DNA of 18,664 nucleotides from JBMYYE01 sp049609065. Lineage in GTDB: Bacteria > Pseudomonadota > Alphaproteobacteria > Rhodobacterales > Rhodobacteraceae. Location: the NCBI GenBank assembly GCA_049609065.1, contig JBMYYE010000043.1, positions 1-18,664 on the forward strand, in the 5' to 3' direction. This document shows, in pieces, positions 7,351 through 14,284 of this stretch. The notes beneath the pieces were generated by a model. That model saw nothing but the letters and a program-made list of their open reading frames with translations. It was not told the origin of the DNA and searched no databases. Each line of letters begins with the position of its first letter. Positions within the stretch are counted from its first letter, which is position 1. The translations under genes were made by a program, and so were the position numbers.

Positions 7351-7385
7351 ATTTGCGACATGAGAGAAGAATAGGAAAACCGGTT

Positions 7386-8027
7386 ATGGGTTCAAAAAGC
7401 TGTACTGTTGTCGATTACGGAAGCGGAAATGTCTTTTCCGTCATGCATGCGTTGCGTGGGCTTGGCATTGATGCGGAATTGACAAATGACCGAGAACGCA
7501 TTGTCGCGGCGGAACGTGTTATCCTTCCTGGTGTCGGGGCATTTGGCAAAGCGGCGGAACTGCTAAAACAGCAAGGAATTGATGAGGCTCTGCACGCGTT
7601 TGTTGAAACCGGGCGGCCAATGATGGGCATTTGCGTCGGAATGCAGCTTTTGATGGATGAAGGCCATGAATTTGGTGTTCATAAAGGTCTAGGTCTTATC
7701 CAAGGGACCGTTGATAAAATTGAAGAGCGTGCTGAGAGCTCTGAAAAACTTCGCATCCCCGTGATCGGGTGGCATCCATTGTCGCCGCCCCATAAAGGAA
7801 TATTTGCAGCAAACGCCGAGGACGGGGATAGCGATCACACCTATTACTTTGTGCATTCCTTTTCTGTACGGCCAACAGACCCCGATGCCGTTCTCGCAAC
7901 CGTGCATCATGCAGGACTGCCTGTGGTGGCGGCTGTTGGCAAAGACAATGTAATGGGCGTTCAATTTCACCCTGAACGTAGTGGTTCCGCTGGTCTAAAG
8001 CTTCTTGATCGCTTTATGAACCTATAG
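7386..8027 (+). CDS. hisH2: HisH-type glutamine amidotransferase of the cassette (WbuY type)
   Basis: This class I glutamine amidotransferase paralogous to HisH hydrolyses glutamine and is expected to channel ammonia into the HisF-like barrel encoded upstream. The 213 residues contain the oxyanion/nucleophile motif GICVGMQ with Cys83 and the FHPERS motif with His195 and Glu197, completing the Cys-His-Glu triad. DYGSGN (10-15), LPGVGAF (48-54) and YYFVHSF are also HisH-like. The start at 7386 gives the expected N-terminus and has AGGA 9 bases upstream; an in-frame GTG at 7323 would add 21 residues unlike the family. It is 121 bases after hisF2, a long gap for a subunit that should be made in equal amounts. 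Confidence 0.88.
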   Translation: MGSKSCTVVDYGSGNVFSVMHALRGLGIDAELTNDRERIVAAERVILPGVGAFGKAAELLKQQGIDEALHAFVETGRPMMGICVGMQLLMDEGHEFGVHKGLGLIQGTVDKIEERAESSEKLRIPVIGWHPLSPPHKGIFAANAEDGDSDHTYYFVHSFSVRPTDPDAVLATVHHAGLPVVAAVGKDNVMGVQFHPERSGSAGLKLLDRFMNL

Positions 8028-8072
8028 GCACCTCAACGCGGCGGGCTTGTGTGCGGGCGTATTTTGTAAAAC

Positions 8073-8100
8073 ACGACGGTCGTAATTTTTATTTAATTTT
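8073..8100 (+). terminator. Weak candidate terminator after hisH2
   Basis: The short palindrome ACGAC-G-GTCGT (8073-8083; realistic stem 4 bp) is followed directly by AA, five T, and then a further T-rich stretch to 8100. It lies 45 bases after the hisH2 stop. The stem is weak, so this is a tentative call. Confidence 0.35.
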
Positions 8101-8116
8101 TTGAATAAGGCGTTGG

Positions 8117-8151
8117 TTTGCGCCTGCGCAAATCATGCACTCTTTGAGTGC
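8117..8151. repeat. Two adjacent perfect inverted repeats
   Basis: TTTGCGC-CT-GCGCAAA (8117-8132) is followed after 4 bases by GCACTC-TTT-GAGTGC (8137-8151). The second is followed by TCTATTTTC, so it could also serve as a weak plus-strand terminator; the first is symmetrical enough to be a protein-binding site. Confidence 0.45.
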
Positions 8152-8301
8152 TCTATTTTCGGATTTGTGATCGCAATGGTATCGCAGCCGAATAAGAAGA
8201 GTGCAGTGCAAGAATTTGTATCTTCTCGTGTTGTGATCAAAGTGGGAGCAGGGCCTTCAGTCGCTGGCTAGGCCATATCTCAACACTTTTGAAATTGAGT
8301 A

Positions 8302-8384
8302 AAATCTATAAAGAGCTGATTTAATTCATAAATTGCCAAAAAAAACGAGAGTTCGATTGTTGTTCTGCGGGCCAAATCTATAAA
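8302..8384. repeat. Short direct repeat, two copies
   Basis: The 11-base sequence AAATCTATAAA occurs at 8302-8312 and again at 8374-8384 in an AT-rich stretch. Chance occurrence is possible in DNA of this composition. Confidence 0.3.
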
Positions 8385-8453
8385 ATAATGTTGCGTTTGC
8401 CCCAAATGATTATTCCAATTTATGGGTCAAAAGGAAGGTTTCGCATGGGGGAA

Positions 8454-8528
8454 TGGTGCTGCTGGGGAGAATTGAACTCCCGACCTCGTCATTACCAATG
8501 ACGCGCTCTACCACTGAGCTACAGCAGC
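8454..8528 (-). tRNA. tRNA-Thr (GGT)
   Basis: This is a 75-base tRNA with encoded CCA (8454-8456 on the plus strand). The minus strand folds into a complete cloverleaf: acceptor GCTGCTG/CAGCAGC, D stem GCTC/GAGC, anticodon stem CGTCA/TGACG with loop TTGGTAA, and T stem GGGAG/CTCCC with loop TTCAATT, all without mismatches. The anticodon GGT at 8496-8494 reads ACC and ACU for threonine. Its 3' end points towards the amidotransferase cassette, the usual side for integration next to a tRNA, but I see no duplicated 3' end. Confidence 0.96.
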
Positions 8529-8562
8529 GACGTGATGAAAGTTTTCACATCGGATGCGCGGC

Positions 8563-8591
8563 TAAGTAGAGGTATTTTTGCGACCATGCAA
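8563..8591 (-). promoter_or_regulatory. Weak candidate promoter of tRNA-Thr
   Basis: On the minus strand TTGCAT (8591-8586) and TACTTA (8568-8563) are spaced by 17 bases, placing the start about 28 bases before the tRNA. Matches to the consensus are only partial, so the position matters more than the sequence here. Confidence 0.25.
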
Positions 8592-8772
8592 GCGTAAACT
8601 CATGGTTTTTCGGACTTCTGTGCAAAGATAAGATGTCCGTGGGTTCTGCGCCTCTAGGCGTCACATTTTTGCTGTGCATTTTCGGGCAACAGTTTGCGCC
8701 GCGTTTCAGGTATTTTTAAAACCTCGCAACGGCAATCTGGACCCTTTTTTCCACATGGGTTAGGAAGGAGCC

Positions 8773-8934
8773 ATGACGGAAGATAAAAATGTAAAAAAGA
8801 AGTCCCAAAAGGCACTTGATCGCGAGGCGCGCATGAAAGCGGCGCTAAAGGCAAACATGTCGCGCCGCAAAGCGCAGACACGGGCCCGAAACGCGGTATC
8901 AGCGTCGGACACAGGTACAAATAAAGAAGGCTAG
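8773..8934 (+). CDS. Lys/Arg-rich 53-residue microprotein upstream of murA
   Basis: This short gene encodes 53 residues. The ATG is preceded by AAGGAG at the optimal distance (AAGGAGCC then ATG), one of the strongest ribosome binding sites in the window, and the stop is 5 bases before murA. The sequence is very basic: KKKSQK at 8-13, then an ANMSRRKAQTRAR segment (28-40), and an uncharged or acidic Ser/Thr/Gly tail. It has no cysteine, signal peptide or membrane segment. Predicted shape is one or two basic helices, fitting RNA or ribosome contact, but that is inference. I recall similar short basic proteins before murA in Rhodobacteraceae, which supports it being real. Function unknown. Confidence 0.75.
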   Translation: MTEDKNVKKKSQKALDREARMKAALKANMSRRKAQTRARNAVSASDTGTNKEG

Positions 8935-8939
8935 AGCAT

Positions 8940-10208
8940 ATGGATTCGATTTTAGTTAAAGGCGGCGGCCCGTTAAGCGGTCAAATTGACATTGCAGGGG
9001 CCAAAAACGCTTGCCTCACTTTGATGCCTGCGACGCTTTTGAGCGAAGAGCCGCTCACCTTAACCAATGCGCCGCGCCTTTCAGATATCGCGACCATGAC
9101 CGAATTGTTGGAATCACTTGGGGCTGAGGTGTCATCCCTGCAAGACGGACAAGTGATCACCATGTCCTCCCATAACATCCACAATCACACCGCTGATTAT
9201 GACATCGTGCGCAAAATGCGCGCCTCTATTTTGGTGTTGGGCCCGATGCTTGCGCGCGATGGCGAAGCGATTGTATCGCTTCCGGGTGGGTGCGCGATTG
9301 GCGCCCGCCCGGTGGATTTGCACCTCAAAGCACTCGAAGCCATGGGCGCAGAAATCGAATTGAAAGATGGCTATGTGCATGCCAAAGCACCAAACGGCCT
9401 AACGGGCGCGGAATTTGAATTTTCCTTTGCCTCCGTTGGGGCCACGGAAAACGCGCTTATGGCGGCGACCTTGGCCAAAGGCACAACCGTTTTGAAAAAC
9501 GTAGCCCGCGAACCTGAGATCGTGGATCTTGCAGATTGCCTTCGCAAAATGGGCGCACAGATCGAAGGGGACGGATCCCCGACCATCACCATCCAAGGTG
9601 TTGAAAAGCTCCACGGTGCGACGCATCCTGTGGTCACGGATCGCATTGAGCTTGGTACATATATGTTGGCCCCGGTTTTGGCGGGTGGTGAGGTTGAACT
9701 CATCGGGGGACGGATCAACCTACTCGAAGCGTTCTGCGAAAAACTTGACGCGGCAGGTGTTGATATCGAAGAAACTGCAGCGGGCCTCAAAGTGCGCCGC
9801 CGCGGTGATCGGGTGAAGGCGATTGACGTTGTGACCGAACCTTTCCCAGGCTTTCCAACCGATTTACAGGCCCAAATGATGGCGCTTTTGTGCACGGCGG
9901 ATGGCACATCCGTTTTGGAAGAAAAGATTTTTGAAAATCGGTTTATGCATGCGCCCGAACTCATTCGTATGGGTGCAAATATTGAGGTGCATGGCGGCAC
10001 CGCAACGGTGCATGGGGTGGATAAACTCAAAGGGGCACGCGTCATGGCGACGGATCTTCGGGCGTCTGTGTCCTTGATCCTTGCGGGCCTCGCCGCAGAA
10101 GGTGAAACCATCGTGAGCCGCGTTTATCACCTTGATCGGGGCTATGAAAAAGTAGTGCGCAAATTCTGTGGGGTGGGTGCGCAAATTGAACGGATCAAAG
10201 ACCAATGA
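8940..10208 (+). CDS. murA: UDP-N-acetylglucosamine 1-carboxyvinyltransferase (MurA)
   Basis: MurA transfers enolpyruvate from phosphoenolpyruvate to UDP-GlcNAc, the first committed cytoplasmic step of peptidoglycan synthesis. The 422 residues match the family's usual length. Conserved features are GAKNA with Lys22 and Asn23, KMRAS with Arg94, and the mobile catalytic loop GGCAIGARPVDLH with Cys118 (Cys115 in E. coli), the residue alkylated by fosfomycin. The TDLRAS segment near residue 370 is also typical. The start has AAGG 9 bases upstream, partly inside the end of the microprotein gene, so the two are likely co-translated. The stop overlaps the DUF2948 start by 4 bases. Confidence 0.97.
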   Translation: MDSILVKGGGPLSGQIDIAGAKNACLTLMPATLLSEEPLTLTNAPRLSDIATMTELLESLGAEVSSLQDGQVITMSSHNIHNHTADYDIVRKMRASILVLGPMLARDGEAIVSLPGGCAIGARPVDLHLKALEAMGAEIELKDGYVHAKAPNGLTGAEFEFSFASVGATENALMAATLAKGTTVLKNVAREPEIVDLADCLRKMGAQIEGDGSPTITIQGVEKLHGATHPVVTDRIELGTYMLAPVLAGGEVELIGGRINLLEAFCEKLDAAGVDIEETAAGLKVRRRGDRVKAIDVVTEPFPGFPTDLQAQMMALLCTADGTSVLEEKIFENRFMHAPELIRMGANIEVHGGTATVHGVDKLKGARVMATDLRASVSLILAGLAAEGETIVSRVYHLDRGYEKVVRKFCGVGAQIERIKDQ

Positions 10209-10672
10209 CCGATGCCCGCTTTGAAGAGAGTTATGAAAAGCCCCTAAACCTTGGGGCCGTTTCGCTTGAGGATGTGCAATATGTGTCGGCTTTGGTGCAA
10301 GATGCGGTTCTTCCTGTAGGGGAAATTCGCTATCAAAAATCGCGCCGTCAATTTGCGCTTTTGCTCAATCGGTTTCGGTGGGAACACGAAGAAACCGATG
10401 CCAAACTCGCGGAGCGTGTGCAGTCTGTTTTGCTGATCTCGGATGTGACATCGGTTGAGACACAAGGCATCGATCCTTCTGAAAAAGAGACAATTCTATC
10501 GCTGTTGTCACTTGAATTTGACGCAGGCGACGATGGGGCAGGGCGCTTTATCTTGACCTTTGCAGGGGATGGGGCGTTGGCCGTTTCGGTGGAATGTATC
10601 GATCTCACGCTCAAAGACGTGACGCGCCCGTATCTTGCGCCTTCTAAACAACGTCCAACCCATTCTGAGTGA
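10205..10672 (+). CDS. DUF2948 family protein
   Basis: This 155-residue protein corresponds to the DUF2948 family, found between murA and hisD in Rhodobacterales and relatives. Visible features are the N-terminal segment LEDVQYVSALVQDAVLPVGE (21-40), an RRQFALLLNRFRWE stretch, and the C-terminal ECIDLTLKDVTRPY segment. It is predicted cytoplasmic with no membrane helix or signal peptide. The ATG overlaps the murA stop (ATGA) and its own stop is 8 bases before the hisD ATG, so it is part of the murA operon. No biochemical role is known to me. Confidence 0.88.
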   Translation: MTDARFEESYEKPLNLGAVSLEDVQYVSALVQDAVLPVGEIRYQKSRRQFALLLNRFRWEHEETDAKLAERVQSVLLISDVTSVETQGIDPSEKETILSLLSLEFDAGDDGAGRFILTFAGDGALAVSVECIDLTLKDVTRPYLAPSKQRPTHSE

Positions 10673-10680
10673 CCCCCCAT

Positions 10681-11982
10681 ATGCCACAATTTTTATCCAG
10701 CACAGACGCTGATTTTGAAGCTAAATTCCAAGCGCTCTTAGGCGCAAAACGCGAAGATAGCCCCGATGTGGACGCCATTGTGGCGGATATCATTTCGGAT
10801 GTGCGCACACGCGGTGATGCGGCAGTGATTGAGCTGACATCAAAATTTGATCGCTTTGATCTTACACCTGATGCGATCGCATTCACGGCCGAGGAAATCG
10901 ACGCGGCTTGCGCGCAAGTACCACCTGCGGAACGTGAGGCGCTTGAACTGGCGGCGGAGCGTATCCGTGCCTACCACCTGCGGCAAATGCCCGAAGATGC
11001 GAGCTGGACAGATGAGGCCGGCGCAACATTGGGTTGGCGCTGGAGCGCGGTTTCAGCCGCAGGGCTATATGTGCCAGGGGGGCTTGCGTCCTATCCTTCA
11101 TCGGTGTTGATGAATGCGGTCCCAGCCAAAGTCGCAGGGGTTGAGCGTCTGGTCATCTGCGTCCCGACGCCTGACGGTGTTGTGAACCCATTGGTGTTGC
11201 TCGCAGCGAAAATCGCAGGTGTCGACACCGTGTACCGTATTGGCGGCGCCCAAGCGGTGGCGGCCATGGCATACGGCACGGACACAATCGCGCCCGTCGA
11301 TAAAATCACAGGGCCGGGCAACGCCTTCGTTGCGGCTGCAAAACGCCGTGTGTTTGGCAAGGTGGGCATCGATATGATTGCGGGCCCTTCTGAAATCCTT
11401 GTGATTGCGGACCAAGACAATGATCCGGACTGGATTGCAATTGATTTGCTGAGCCAAGCCGAACATGACGAAAGCGCGCAATCGATTTTAATCACGGATG
11501 ATGAGGCCTTTGGCCGCGATGTGGCAAAGGCCGTTGAAAAACGTCTTGAAACATTAGAGCGCCGCGCGATCGCAGGTCCGAGCTGGCGCGATTATGGTGC
11601 CGTAATCACCGTGACGGATTTGGATGAGGCCGCGAAATTATCCGATCGCATCGCGCCAGAGCATCTTGAACTCTGTGTTGCAGATGCGGATGGTCTGGCC
11701 GAAAAAGTCACCCATGCAGGTGCAATTTTCATTGGAAAATGGACCCCAGAAGCCATCGGCGATTATGTTGGTGGGCCAAACCACGTGTTGCCCACGGCGC
11801 GGTCTGCGCGGTTCTCATCAGGGCTATCCGTGATGGATTTTGTGAAACGTACGACCCTTTCGAAAATGTCGCCAGAGGCGCTCAATGCGGTTGGACCTGC
11901 GGCCGAAACGCTTGCAAAATCTGAAAGTTTAGAGGCGCATGGCCTATCTGTGCGCCTTCGTTTAAATCAATTAAATAGTTAA
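10681..11982 (+). CDS. hisD: Histidinol dehydrogenase
   Basis: HisD oxidises L-histidinol to L-histidine in two NAD-dependent steps, the last step of histidine synthesis, using one zinc. From the ATG at 10681 it has 433 residues, close to the usual length. The zinc ligands and catalytic pair are all found at expected spacing: Gln259 and His262 in SQAEHD, Glu327 and His328 in PEHLE, Asp361 in GDYVGGPNH, and His420 in LEAHG. An in-frame GTG at 10669 overlaps the previous gene and would add four residues not seen in relatives. The Shine-Dalgarno is weak (GAG about 11 bases upstream), so translation probably relies on coupling to DUF2948. It is the only genuine histidine-pathway gene here; hisF2 and hisH2 are paralogues. 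Confidence 0.96.
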   Translation: MPQFLSSTDADFEAKFQALLGAKREDSPDVDAIVADIISDVRTRGDAAVIELTSKFDRFDLTPDAIAFTAEEIDAACAQVPPAEREALELAAERIRAYHLRQMPEDASWTDEAGATLGWRWSAVSAAGLYVPGGLASYPSSVLMNAVPAKVAGVERLVICVPTPDGVVNPLVLLAAKIAGVDTVYRIGGAQAVAAMAYGTDTIAPVDKITGPGNAFVAAAKRRVFGKVGIDMIAGPSEILVIADQDNDPDWIAIDLLSQAEHDESAQSILITDDEAFGRDVAKAVEKRLETLERRAIAGPSWRDYGAVITVTDLDEAAKLSDRIAPEHLELCVADADGLAEKVTHAGAIFIGKWTPEAIGDYVGGPNHVLPTARSARFSSGLSVMDFVKRTTLSKMSPEALNAVGPAAETLAKSESLEAHGLSVRLRLNQLNS

Positions 11983-11983
11983 A

Positions 11984-12463
11984 ATGACACATCGAATTTG
12001 CCATATAGAAATTGACGATACGGGGCTCGCCCCGCCCACGCCACAAATCGAACAAGAGCGCAAAGTCGCAATTTTTGATCTGCTTGAGGACAACTCCTTT
12101 ACGCTGCCTGCCAAAGAGGGGGTGAACATTCCGACGGGGCCGTATCGGTTGAAGCTATCGATCCAAGATCGCCGCTTGGTCGTTGATATCGCAGAAGAAA
12201 ACGAAACACATATCGGGGCGTTTCACCTGTCTATGGGGCCGTTTCGCCAAGTCGTAAAAGACTATTTCCAGATTTGTGAAAGCTATTTTGAGGCGGTGAA
12301 AACCAAACCTGCCGCCCAAATCGAAGCCATTGATATGGCGCGCCGTGGCATTCATATGGAGGGCGCGCGGGTGCTCCAAGAGCGGCTCGAAGGCAAAGCG
12401 GTTATTGATATTGATACGGCGCGGCGTTTGTTTACACTGATTTGCGTGATGCATTGGGGGTAG
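11984..12463 (+). CDS. UPF0262 family protein
   Basis: This 159-residue protein matches the UPF0262 family, largely restricted to alphaproteobacteria. The conserved parts are RICHIEIDD at the N-terminus, ERKVAIFDLLEDNSF (26-40), GPYRLKLSI and the central HLSMGPFRQVVKDYFQICESY, and IHMEGARVL towards the end. It has no signal peptide or membrane helix. It starts one base after the hisD stop without a clear Shine-Dalgarno, so its translation probably depends on ribosomes finishing hisD. Function is unknown to me. Confidence 0.9.
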   Translation: MTHRICHIEIDDTGLAPPTPQIEQERKVAIFDLLEDNSFTLPAKEGVNIPTGPYRLKLSIQDRRLVVDIAEENETHIGAFHLSMGPFRQVVKDYFQICESYFEAVKTKPAAQIEAIDMARRGIHMEGARVLQERLEGKAVIDIDTARRLFTLICVMHWG

Positions 12464-12467
12464 GGGC

Positions 12468-12926
12468 GTGACGGAATTTCCATCATCTGTGCTGTTTTGC
12501 TGTGACCACAATTCCGTGCGTTCCCCTATGGCAGAAGGCCTCATGAAGAAGTTCTATGGCCACCGCGCCTATGTGCAATCTGTGGGCGTGAAATCCGATC
12601 TTGAAATTGACGGGTTCACAATCGCGGTGTGCCAAGAAATGGGCATTGAATTGTCCCGGCACCGCGTACGCAGCTTTGATGAAATGGAAAACTGGGGGGA
12701 TGACCTCACGAGTTTTGATCTTGTGGTTGCCCTATCCCCCGCCAGCCAGCGCCGTGCGCTCGAACTCACCCGCGTGAGCCATGTGGATGTGGAATATTGG
12801 CCGATTATTGATCCGACGGGGTTGGGCACCACGCGTGAAGAAAAACTCGCCTCTTATCGGCAAGCGCGTGACATGATTGCAGATAAGTTAAAGGAACGTT
12901 TCGGCTTGGCCGAAAACGAAGCATAG
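12468..12926 (+). CDS. Low-molecular-weight protein-tyrosine-phosphatase-like protein
   Basis: This 152-residue protein belongs to the low-molecular-weight phosphatase / arsenate reductase-like fold. The phosphate-binding loop C-x5-R-S is present as CDHNSVRS with Cys12 as nucleophile and Arg18, and the general acid is Asp115 in DPTG. That suggests phosphatase activity on a small-molecule or protein phosphate. Arsenate reductase cannot be excluded: Cys11 and Cys55 are extra cysteines, but the resolving cysteine pattern of ArsC is not evident. The start is GTG at 12468, 4 bases after the UPF0262 stop, with a G-rich TAGGGG immediately before it. It sits in the hisD/UPF0262 cluster. Confidence 0.87.
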   Translation: MTEFPSSVLFCCDHNSVRSPMAEGLMKKFYGHRAYVQSVGVKSDLEIDGFTIAVCQEMGIELSRHRVRSFDEMENWGDDLTSFDLVVALSPASQRRALELTRVSHVDVEYWPIIDPTGLGTTREEKLASYRQARDMIADKLKERFGLAENEA

Positions 12927-12941
12927 TTCAAAGGACATGGC

Positions 12942-13919
12942 ATGCCGGTTCTAAGTAATATTTATAAAAACCGTGCGCTGCTGAGCACCGTTCTCTTATG
13001 TGCCTATGCGATTTTCCTATATGTCTTTTTCTTTATGCCGTTCATGGTTTTTGATGTGAAAGAGGGCGTTGTCGTGACCGCGCTCGTTTTATTCCCATTG
13101 ACGTTTGGCGTGGCCACACAGGTGATCGGGGATCCATATGTGGCGCGAAAATTTGCGACTGTGTTTTGGTGGGCCTGTTTGGTTTTTGCGGGGATTTCGC
13201 TTCTTTTATTGATCCTGGAATTTGAAACGGTGATTTGTATTGTTTTGGCGATCCCTCTCTTTTTGCCGCTTTTTGCCGTGGGAATATGGGGGGCGCGCGC
13301 TGTTTTACGCCTGCTGAATGCCCGTTTTGATGGCCGAAAATTGCATTCCATTTTACTGCTGCTGCCCTTGTCCTATTTCTTGGCTGAGGGGCAATTTACC
13401 TATCCCTATGAGGCGCAGTTCGTCAAAACTGAGATCGTGATCGATGCCCCCGTGGCGGAAGTGTGGACCCACACGGTTGAGATCCCTGAAATTCAGCCTA
13501 ACGAACGCATCTGGACGTTTTCGCACCGCGTGCTGCGCACCCCTATGGCGGTGGATGCCGTGGTTGATGGGGATCTGCGCGATTTACGTTGGACCAAAGG
13601 CGTGCGGTTCCAAGAACGCATTCGGCACCGCGATGAAGGCCGCTATTTGGCGTGGGATTTTGAATTTCCTGATGGGGCGAGTTTGGTTGGATTTGATCCA
13701 CATCTCACTCCGAAAGGTGCTGTGCTCAACCTAACGGACGGGTTTTATCGGCTGGATCCCATGGGGGACGGGCGGACAAAACTAACGCTTGAGACCCATT
13801 ATACGGTGCACAGCCCAATGAATTGGTATTTGGCGCTTTGGGGGGATCTGTTTTTGTCTGATTTTCACAAAAGCGTGCTTTTTGTGATCAAAACCCGATC
13901 AGAGGCGGCTCAGTCCTAG
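12942..13919 (+). CDS. Membrane protein with C-terminal SRPBCC-like domain
   Basis: The 325 residues divide in two. The N-terminal half has four clear membrane helices (about 13-36, 42-62, 71-92 and 96-118) and perhaps a short fifth (135-148). The C-terminal half, from about 162, begins with the SRPBCC/polyketide-cyclase-like pattern KTEIVIDAPVAEVW and continues with WDF and LTLETHYTV-type strands, suggesting a helix-grip hydrophobic-ligand pocket. Topology is not certain; if four helices, the domain lies on the same side as the N-terminus. AAGGA is 6 bases before the ATG and the gene follows the phosphatase by 15 bases, so it is probably in that operon. I recall this slot as usually empty between the phosphatase and infA in Rhodobacteraceae. 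Function unknown; lipid or isoprenoid binding is a guess. Confidence 0.8.
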   Translation: MPVLSNIYKNRALLSTVLLCAYAIFLYVFFFMPFMVFDVKEGVVVTALVLFPLTFGVATQVIGDPYVARKFATVFWWACLVFAGISLLLLILEFETVICIVLAIPLFLPLFAVGIWGARAVLRLLNARFDGRKLHSILLLLPLSYFLAEGQFTYPYEAQFVKTEIVIDAPVAEVWTHTVEIPEIQPNERIWTFSHRVLRTPMAVDAVVDGDLRDLRWTKGVRFQERIRHRDEGRYLAWDFEFPDGASLVGFDPHLTPKGAVLNLTDGFYRLDPMGDGRTKLTLETHYTVHSPMNWYLALWGDLFLSDFHKSVLFVIKTRSEAAQS

Positions 13920-13948
13920 CTTTTGCCCTTCGTTTCGTGTCCGAGGCG

Positions 13949-13970
13949 CCCGATTGCGGATAAGATCGGG
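13949..13970 (+). terminator. Candidate hairpin after the SRPBCC membrane gene
   Basis: CCCGAT (13949-13954) pairs with ATCGGG (13965-13970) around a 10-base loop, 30 bases after the stop. A run of four T follows only 12 bases later, so intrinsic termination is uncertain. Confidence 0.3.
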
Positions 13971-14005
13971 GCTGCGCGTATGTTTTCCCTTGATTGTTTA
14001 GGGTT

Positions 14006-14033
14006 TTGCCCCCATGTAGGGCGCGCCTACAGT
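14006..14033 (+). promoter_or_regulatory. Weak candidate promoter of infA
   Basis: TTGCCC (14006-14011) and TACAGT (14028-14033) are separated by 16 bases, predicting a start near 14040 and a short leader to infA. The match is partial (4 of 6 each). A promoter is expected here because infA is highly expressed. Confidence 0.3.
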
Positions 14034-14062
14034 TGGATAGGTAAACATTTACAGGAGTGAAC

Positions 14063-14281
14063 ATGGCCAAGGAAGAACTACTCGAATTTCCCGGTATCGT
14101 GAAGGAACTTCTGCCTAATGCGACATTTCGGGTCGAGCTAGAAAACGGCCATGAGATCATCGCACATACGGCAGGTAAAATGCGCAAAAACCGCATCCGC
14201 GTTTTGGCGGGCGATAAAGTGCAGGTCGAAATGACACCTTATGATTTGACCAAAGGTCGGATCAATTACCGGTTTAAATAA
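14063..14281 (+). CDS. infA: Translation initiation factor IF-1
   Basis: IF-1 binds the 30S A site and helps IF-2 and IF-3 select the initiator tRNA. The 72 residues are the family's usual size and form one S1/OB fold: MAKEELLEFPG start, LLPNATFRVELENGH, the AHTAGKMRKNRIRVL RNA-binding segment and the DLTKGRINYRFK end. AGGAG is 5 bases before the ATG at 14063; the GTG at 14057 is part of that ribosome binding site and not a start. maf follows 3 bases after the stop, so infA, maf and the RNase E/G gene form one transcription unit. Confidence 0.98.
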   Translation: MAKEELLEFPGIVKELLPNATFRVELENGHEIIAHTAGKMRKNRIRVLAGDKVQVEMTPYDLTKGRINYRFK

Positions 14282-14284
14282 CCC

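Larger units (their letters stand above)
8028..8453. other. Gene-free, hairpin-rich intergenic region
   Basis: About 425 bases between hisH2 and tRNA-Thr without a convincing gene. A frame around 8098-8280 is open for some 58 codons, with an internal ATG at 8176, but has no Shine-Dalgarno and I do not recognise the peptide. Several inverted repeats and one short direct repeat (listed separately) lie here, and the right half is AT-rich. It may be a decayed remnant or a transcription-termination zone. Confidence 0.4.

Noticed and set aside
6497..8027. hisF and hisH of histidine biosynthesis
   Set aside because: Context with a WbpG/PseA-type amidotransferase and the changed active-site residues of the HisF paralogue point to sugar amidination; no other histidine gene is adjacent.
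7386..8027. Riboswitch upstream of hisH2 or murA
   Set aside because: The hairpins present are short and do not match any riboswitch core I can recognise.
8098..8280. About 58 open codons between hisH2 and tRNA-Thr
   Set aside because: No Shine-Dalgarno before any start, crosses two inverted repeats, and the peptide resembles nothing I know.
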